The notes below the pieces were generated by a model that was not told the origin of the DNA, made no database searches, and saw nothing but the letters and a program-made list of their open reading frames with translations. From positions 1 through 9,586 of the forward strand of contig JAOZGV010000056.1 of NCBI GenBank assembly GCA_026015225.1: 9,586 bases of DNA. The letters run 5' to 3'. This DNA comes from Candidatus Bathyarchaeota archaeon. Its GTDB lineage: Archaea > Thermoproteota > Bathyarchaeia > 40CM-2-53-6 > RBG-13-38-9. Position numbers and translations under genes: made by a program. Within the stretch, counting starts at the first letter, position 1. Each line of letters opens with the position of its first letter. Shown here piece by piece: positions 6,200-9,586 of the stretch.

Positions 6200-7549
6200 C
6201 ATTTCTTCTTCCGTTCTTCTTACTGCTTTATCGATAAGGTTTTTCGTAACTCCAAGATAGTTATTGTAATCCAGACTTTCTTCTATTTCTCCAATTGATA
6301 ATTTTTCAGAAATAGATTTATTTCCTTTAAGTACTTCTTTAAAGGAAAGCTTTTTTGATAGGGCTAGCATTGAACAAGTTCTAACTAATTCATGTGCATC
6401 TTGTCTATTGACTCCTTTTTCAATTAATTTGTTTACTACTTTTTCTGAAAGAATAAGGCCTCCCGTAATCTCAAGATTCTTTTTCATATTTTCAGGATAT
6501 ATGATCAAGCCATTAAGGACTTCTATAGATCTTTTTAGTATTTCATCCAAAATTACAAAACTCGTTGAAAAAATAAATCTTTCATTTGCTGAATTGGTCA
6601 AGTCTCGTTCATGCCAAAGTGGTATATTCTCAAATGCAGGAACAATCATGCCTCTGAGAAGTTTTGTTAAACTACATATTCTTTCGCATTTTACAGGGTT
6701 CTTTTTCGAAGGCATTGCTGAACTCCCAACTTGTCTCTTTGTTTCAAATGGCTCCATTACCTCCATTATTTCCGTTCTTTGTAAATTTCTGAACTCAAGG
6801 GCGATTTTATCAAGACTACATCCAATTAAGACCAATAAAGAAATTAATTCAGCATGAATGTCTCTTTGTATTATTTGAGTAGTCATATCTGCGGGTTTAA
6901 GTCCTAATTTGGTAAGAGATATTTTTTGGATATCAATAGCATGGGGACCTAATCCTGCACCAGTTCCGATTGCGCCCATAATTTTTCCTACTAATGCTCT
7001 ATTCTTGATCTCTTGAAGCCTTTCTAAATGTCTTGCAATCTCTCTAATCCAAACTGCAAATTTTAATCCCAAAGTCATTACGCCCATATGTTGACCATGG
7101 GTTCTCCCAACCATCAAAACATCTCTGAATTTTTTTACCAGGCCAAGTAAAACGTCCTCGATTTTTTTCAAGTCAAACTCAATTATGTTCAAAGCCTCTT
7201 TAAATTGTAAAGCTGTTGCAGTATCTTCTACATCCGCGCTTGTTAATCCAAAATGGACCCATCTCTTTCCTTCTCCTTCACAAACCTCTGTTAAAGCAAG
7301 CACTCTAGCCATCAAGTCATGTCCTGTTTTTTCCTCAATTTTTTTACATCTTTCTAATTTTACATAACGAGTGTTAGCTTTTCTGGCGATTTCTTCTGCC
7401 GCTTCTTTTGGAATGTTGCCAACTTTTGAATGTGCATGTGCAACTGCCGCTTCTACACTTAATATCATCTGAAGTCTATATTCCTCATCGAATATCTTTC
7501 TCATTTCAGGACTTCCATAACGCCCTGTGTCTAATGGCGAGATTGGCAT
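6191..7549 (-). CDS. purB: Adenylosuccinate lyase
   Basis: A fumarase/aspartase-superfamily enzyme of 452 residues that releases fumarate twice in purine synthesis: from SAICAR to give AICAR, and from adenylosuccinate to give AMP. It begins MPISPLDTGRYGSPEM, typical of PurB. The conserved segments are present: KTGHDLMA (74-81) with its histidine, HFGLTSADVEDT (99-110), GRTHGQHMG (148-156) with the general-acid histidine 151, and the lyase signature GSSAMPSKKNP (275-285) with the catalytic serine loop. The signature has Ser-Lys-Lys where many homologs have His-Lys-Arg; this still fits the family pattern. The ATG start has GGTG at 7 bases (7560-7557). It is cytoplasmic, as expected. The gene converges on hel308 and diverges from comB; no other purine gene is in the window. 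Confidence 0.97.
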   Translation of the reverse strand: MPISPLDTGRYGSPEMRKIFDEEYRLQMILSVEAAVAHAHSKVGNIPKEAAEEIARKANTRYVKLERCKKIEEKTGHDLMARVLALTEVCEGEGKRWVHFGLTSADVEDTATALQFKEALNIIEFDLKKIEDVLLGLVKKFRDVLMVGRTHGQHMGVMTLGLKFAVWIREIARHLERLQEIKNRALVGKIMGAIGTGAGLGPHAIDIQKISLTKLGLKPADMTTQIIQRDIHAELISLLVLIGCSLDKIALEFRNLQRTEIMEVMEPFETKRQVGSSAMPSKKNPVKCERICSLTKLLRGMIVPAFENIPLWHERDLTNSANERFIFSTSFVILDEILKRSIEVLNGLIIYPENMKKNLEITGGLILSEKVVNKLIEKGVNRQDAHELVRTCSMLALSKKLSFKEVLKGNKSISEKLSIGEIEESLDYNNYLGVTKNLIDKAVRRTEEEMKK

Positions 7550-7556
7550 CTTTTTT

Positions 7557-7655
7557 CACCAATTATTGACTATTCTTTAAAGTAAATGATCATGTAGATT
7601 TAAATTTCTTCATAAATTCTTTGAAGGTAATGATTCCGGAAAAAAATAATTGGTG
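7557..7655. repeat. 11-bp perfect inverted repeat covering both Shine-Dalgarno sites of purB and comB
   Basis: CACCAATTATT (7557-7567) and AATAATTGGTG (7645-7655) are exact reverse complements separated by 77 bases. Each gene thus begins its leader with the same AATAATTGGTG, where GGTG is the Shine-Dalgarno core, 7 bases before the purB ATG and 6 before the comB TTG. The centre of symmetry (7606) lies next to the shared AT-core. It could be a shared operator or just parallel leader sequences. Confidence 0.55.
7586..7610. promoter_or_regulatory. Shared palindromic promoter core of the purB/comB divergent pair
   Basis: ATTTAAAT (7598-7605) within AGATTTAAATTTCTT can act as a TATA box in either direction. 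For purB it is preceded by GAAGAAA, a good BRE, and predicts a transcription start near 7576 with a leader of about 27 bases. For comB it predicts a start near 7628 with a leader of about 34 bases, with a weaker BRE. An 8-base palindrome ATGATCAT (7586-7593) sits just downstream of it on the purB side and is a possible operator. Confidence 0.5.
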
Positions 7656-7661
7656 TCTTAA

Positions 7662-8399
7662 TTGATTGAAGTCAATTTAGAGTTATCTATTGAAAAAGGT
7701 AGGGAAGCAGTTAAAAGAAATGATATTGCTATAGTTATAGATGCATTACGTTGCAGTTCAACAATAATAACTGCTCTCGCAAATGATGTTAGAGAGATAA
7801 TTCCTGTAGAAACATTGGATGAGGCATTTAAAATGCGGTCTAATGATTCCAACATAATATTAGTTGGTGAAAGAAAAGGCCAAAAGATTGATGGATTTGA
7901 TCTTGACAACTCTCCGTTAAAATTCATTACAAATGAATTTAGAGGAAAAAGAATAGTAATTACCACTACTAATGGGACTAGCGCTATTAAGCAAGTTGAA
8001 AAATGCCCAATGGTTCTAATAGGAGCATTTATGAATTCAAATGAAGTTACTAAAAAAGCATTGATATTGGCTCAAAAATACCAATCTGGAATTACAATAT
8101 TACTAGCTGGTAGAAATCATAATTTCTTTCTTGAGGATTTTCTCTGTGCTGGGTTACTTTCTAGCAAATTTAAGTATGCTAATGCAAATCTTAACGATCA
8201 TGCACTTGCATCGATGCTATCTTGGGAAAGAGCCGAATGCAATATCAGGGAAATTGTGAAGAATTCTCAACATGGTAGGAATTTAATAGAAATTGGATTA
8301 GAGAAAGACGTGGATTTTTGTCTGAATATCGATGCCTTTTCTGTCGTTCCCTACTTAGAACGGAATAGCATTAAAATTTTCTCCGAAGGAAAAATTTAA
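7662..8399 (+). CDS. comB: ComB-family 2-phosphosulfolactate phosphatase
   Basis: A 245-residue protein of the ComB family, whose characterised methanogen member is a Mg-dependent phosphatase converting 2-phosphosulfolactate to sulfolactate in coenzyme M synthesis. Family motifs in order: VIDALRCSSTI (25-35, acidic active-site segment), VGERKGQKIDGFDLDNSP (68-85), ITTTNGTSAI (100-109), AGR and EDFLCAGLL (149-151, 158-166), and a C-terminal DVDFCLNIDAFSVVPYLE (216-233). Length is normal and no key segment is missing. The start is TTG at 7662 with GGTG (7652-7655) 6 bases upstream. No other coenzyme M gene (comA, comC, comDE) is present in the window, and the family occurs in many organisms that do not make coenzyme M. 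The family call is firm, the exact substrate is not. Confidence 0.88.
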   Translation: MIEVNLELSIEKGREAVKRNDIAIVIDALRCSSTIITALANDVREIIPVETLDEAFKMRSNDSNIILVGERKGQKIDGFDLDNSPLKFITNEFRGKRIVITTTNGTSAIKQVEKCPMVLIGAFMNSNEVTKKALILAQKYQSGITILLAGRNHNFFLEDFLCAGLLSSKFKYANANLNDHALASMLSWERAECNIREIVKNSQHGRNLIEIGLEKDVDFCLNIDAFSVVPYLERNSIKIFSEGKI

Positions 8400-8405
8400 T
8401 TTTTC
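8389..8405. terminator. Perfect 17-bp palindrome at the comB stop codon, bidirectional terminator
   Basis: GAAAAATT-T-AATTTTTC is a perfect inverted repeat (8-base arms, 1-base centre) that contains the comB TAA (8397-8399). It presents T5 on the plus strand (8400-8404) and T5 on the minus strand (8394-8390). It can end comB transcripts directly after the stop codon, and leftward transcripts of the winged-helix gene about 60 bases beyond theirs. Confidence 0.55.
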
Positions 8406-8461
8406 AAACTCACACAATTATAAGAGGCAACAATGAAGATTCAGAGTTAAACTAACGCAAT

Positions 8462-9532
8462 TTATGATGTAAAGGCATTAGTCTGAGTTGCCTTTTTTGA
8501 GATCTCTTTTAATTTGTCCTCGATAATTCCTAGAGATACTTTTTGTTGATCTATGGATAAAGCCATCTTTGGGGAAAAAAAAGTATTATCAATTAATCCT
8601 AGACAGCCATGGTATTTTTCCTCATAATTACTTTCCCATTGGAGATAATCCTCTATGCGTGAATGTGCCTCGAAAAGTAATAGATTATATCTGCCCTCGC
8701 TTATTCGATAGACTAAACTAACATGACTATCATTTAAAATGTCATGCATAAATTTCTCTCTAAATTTGCGTACTTCAACCAATGAAAAAATAAAAAGAAA
8801 GCCTGGTGGCGCAAAAAAAGAAGGAAATCTACAGAGGGGCTTGTAAATTATGTTCTCCTTTTGCATTTTCACTATTCTTCTGATCACAGTCTTCCTATGA
8901 ATATCTAGTTTTTTTGCAAGATAATTCTCGTTTACCCTTATTCCTTCGCCATTAACTAAACAGGTTAAAATATCTAATGAACTTTCATCAATTTGAAAGT
9001 TGTCAATTTCAATTTTCCTTTTATTTTTTACAAAATTGTTTTTTATCAATTCTATTCCTATATGCGGTCTGTATTTTTCAATTAAACGATTCGAAAAGTA
9101 TAGAGGACGGGATGGCACTCTTTCTTCCCTTGAGGGGATCTTTCCTTCCTCTACCAATTTTTCACGCCACATTTGATAACTTAAAACACTTTTATGAAAC
9201 TCAAATAGCATTGTATTATACTCGCCTTTCCTGACACGGAAAGCTGCAAAAATATTTTTATCTTCTTTAACCCAATTTTGGGTCCTTTCATCGTTAGGAA
9301 GATCTGCATAAGCAGCAACAAGTAGAGGGTATTCTCGAAATAATTCTAAAAATGGAAAAACTGGTCGGTCAATAATCTTTTGTTGAAGCAAACCTTCGAC
9401 TTTTTTTCGAATAGTCCTTCTATGTCTTTTTAATTTCTTTGTGAGATATGTTAAATTAACTCCTATCCCATTCCCTGTACAAATTTCTCTTAGCAATTTG
9501 AGATTTAATTCATCTGATAGCAATTCATTCAT
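8462..9532 (-). CDS. Tandem-duplicated winged-helix/RAM-like transcriptional regulator
   Basis: A 356-residue protein made of two similar halves, residues 8-148 and 183-323. Each half has a winged HTH followed by a beta-alpha-beta-beta-alpha-beta domain resembling the RAM ligand domain of Lrp/AsnC regulators. Without gaps, residues 8-57 and 183-232 agree at 19 of 50 positions, including G-x-G-I-x-V-N, YL-x-KKL and the recognition-helix H-R-x-T (37-40 and 212-215). In the second domains, RVRKGEYNTMLFEFH (99-113) matches RISEGRYNLLLFEAH (276-290). So the gene arose by internal duplication, and one chain carries two DNA-binding and two sensor domains. A linker at 149-182 is rich in lysine; the C-terminal 33 residues are unmatched. 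No signal peptide, membrane segment or metal motif is seen. ATG 9532 lacks a Shine-Dalgarno sequence, fitting a nearly leaderless mRNA. It converges on comB. Ligand and targets unknown; I do not recognise a named family. Confidence 0.87.
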   Translation of the reverse strand: MNELLSDELNLKLLREICTGNGIGVNLTYLTKKLKRHRRTIRKKVEGLLQQKIIDRPVFPFLELFREYPLLVAAYADLPNDERTQNWVKEDKNIFAAFRVRKGEYNTMLFEFHKSVLSYQMWREKLVEEGKIPSREERVPSRPLYFSNRLIEKYRPHIGIELIKNNFVKNKRKIEIDNFQIDESSLDILTCLVNGEGIRVNENYLAKKLDIHRKTVIRRIVKMQKENIIYKPLCRFPSFFAPPGFLFIFSLVEVRKFREKFMHDILNDSHVSLVYRISEGRYNLLLFEAHSRIEDYLQWESNYEEKYHGCLGLIDNTFFSPKMALSIDQQKVSLGIIEDKLKEISKKATQTNAFTS

Positions 9533-9556
9533 TTTTCAACAAATCAATTTATTGAC

Positions 9557-9580
9557 TATTCCATATAGAATCTTAGAATA
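9557..9580 (-). promoter_or_regulatory. Promoter of the tandem winged-helix gene, with ATTC/GAAT repeats
   Basis: On the minus strand TCTATATGG (9570-9562) is a TATA candidate about 34 bases before the ATG. It predicts a leader of only some 5-8 bases, which agrees with the missing Shine-Dalgarno sequence. ATTC-N6-GAAT (9558-9571) overlaps the box, and a further GAATA lies at 9576-9580, so a repressor site over the TATA box is possible. The window ends at 9586, so the upstream part is cut off. Confidence 0.4.
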
Positions 9581-9586
9581 AATACA

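Noticed and set aside
6408..6857. A 149-codon open frame on the plus strand inside purB
   Set aside because: It lies antisense to highly conserved PurB segments including the signature, its translation shows no family motif, and low GC does not explain it away but the purB reading is decisive.
7658..7966. Minus-strand frame overlapping the comB start
   Set aside because: Antisense to conserved ComB motifs; no Shine-Dalgarno support and no motif.
8977..9234. Plus-strand frame inside the tandem winged-helix gene
   Set aside because: Phe-rich shadow translation; the minus-strand gene is supported by its internal duplication.
8462..9532. Siroheme decarboxylase (AhbA/AhbB or NirD-like), which also has AsnC-type HTH plus RAM-like units
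   Set aside because: The characteristic H-N-Y-x-R/E-H-x-Y-N-x-W-F segment is absent (here VYRISEGRYNLLLFE), and no heme genes are near.
1..9586. tRNA, rRNA, CRISPR array, insertion sequence or integrase
   Set aside because: I looked for the T-loop GGTTCRA pattern, regularly spaced repeats, terminal inverted repeats and transposase motifs on both strands and saw none.

Overview
The window is archaeal and AT-rich, with tightly packed genes. Evidence for Archaea: a single MCM replicative helicase with its own zinc-binding motif, a small two-domain GINS protein directly upstream of it, a Hel308-type repair helicase, TATA-type promoters and poly-T terminators. The order GINS(Gins23-like)-mcm resembles the arrangement known from Crenarchaeota such as Sulfolobus. 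I therefore favour a TACK-type archaeon (Thaumarchaeota/Bathyarchaeia-like), but I cannot place it more precisely from the sequence alone. TTG is an unusually frequent start codon here.

Layout from left to right. (1) 1-146 holds a good promoter and a direct-repeat operator candidate for a regulator with an ArsR-type HTH and a C-terminal domain that looks like DUF4430/transcobalamin-C (147-638, +). (2) A small zinc-ribbon protein gene (702-914, -) converges on it. (3) 915-1331 is a long AT-rich intergenic stretch with no supported gene; it carries short palindromes, a TATA candidate and a very strong Shine-Dalgarno sequence. (4) The replication cluster follows on the + strand: GINS (1332-1820, probably starting further upstream), mcm (1824-3866) and hel308 (3881-6184). 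(5) purB (6191-7549, -) converges on hel308 with only 6 bases between the stop codons. (6) A 112-base divergent promoter region separates purB from a comB-family phosphatase gene (7662-8399, +). (7) A gene for a tandem-duplicated winged-helix/RAM-like regulator (8462-9532, -) converges on comB, and its promoter lies at the right edge.

How the genes work together: GINS and MCM are two parts of the archaeal CMG replicative helicase, and Hel308 acts on stalled forks, so 1332-6184 is a coherent replication and fork-repair unit. purB (purine synthesis) and comB (a phosphatase family named for coenzyme M synthesis) share an upstream region but have no obvious metabolic link. The two regulators at the ends are of unknown target.

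Most noteworthy points: the unresolved 5' end of the GINS gene (conserved-looking coding sequence continues 19 codons upstream to a perfectly placed Shine-Dalgarno sequence but has no standard start codon); the two unusual regulator architectures; an 11-bp perfect inverted repeat covering both Shine-Dalgarno sites of the purB/comB divergent pair; and inverted repeats with T-runs at all three convergent gene junctions. I do not see a mobile element, CRISPR array, tRNA or rRNA, or a clearly new multi-gene system.
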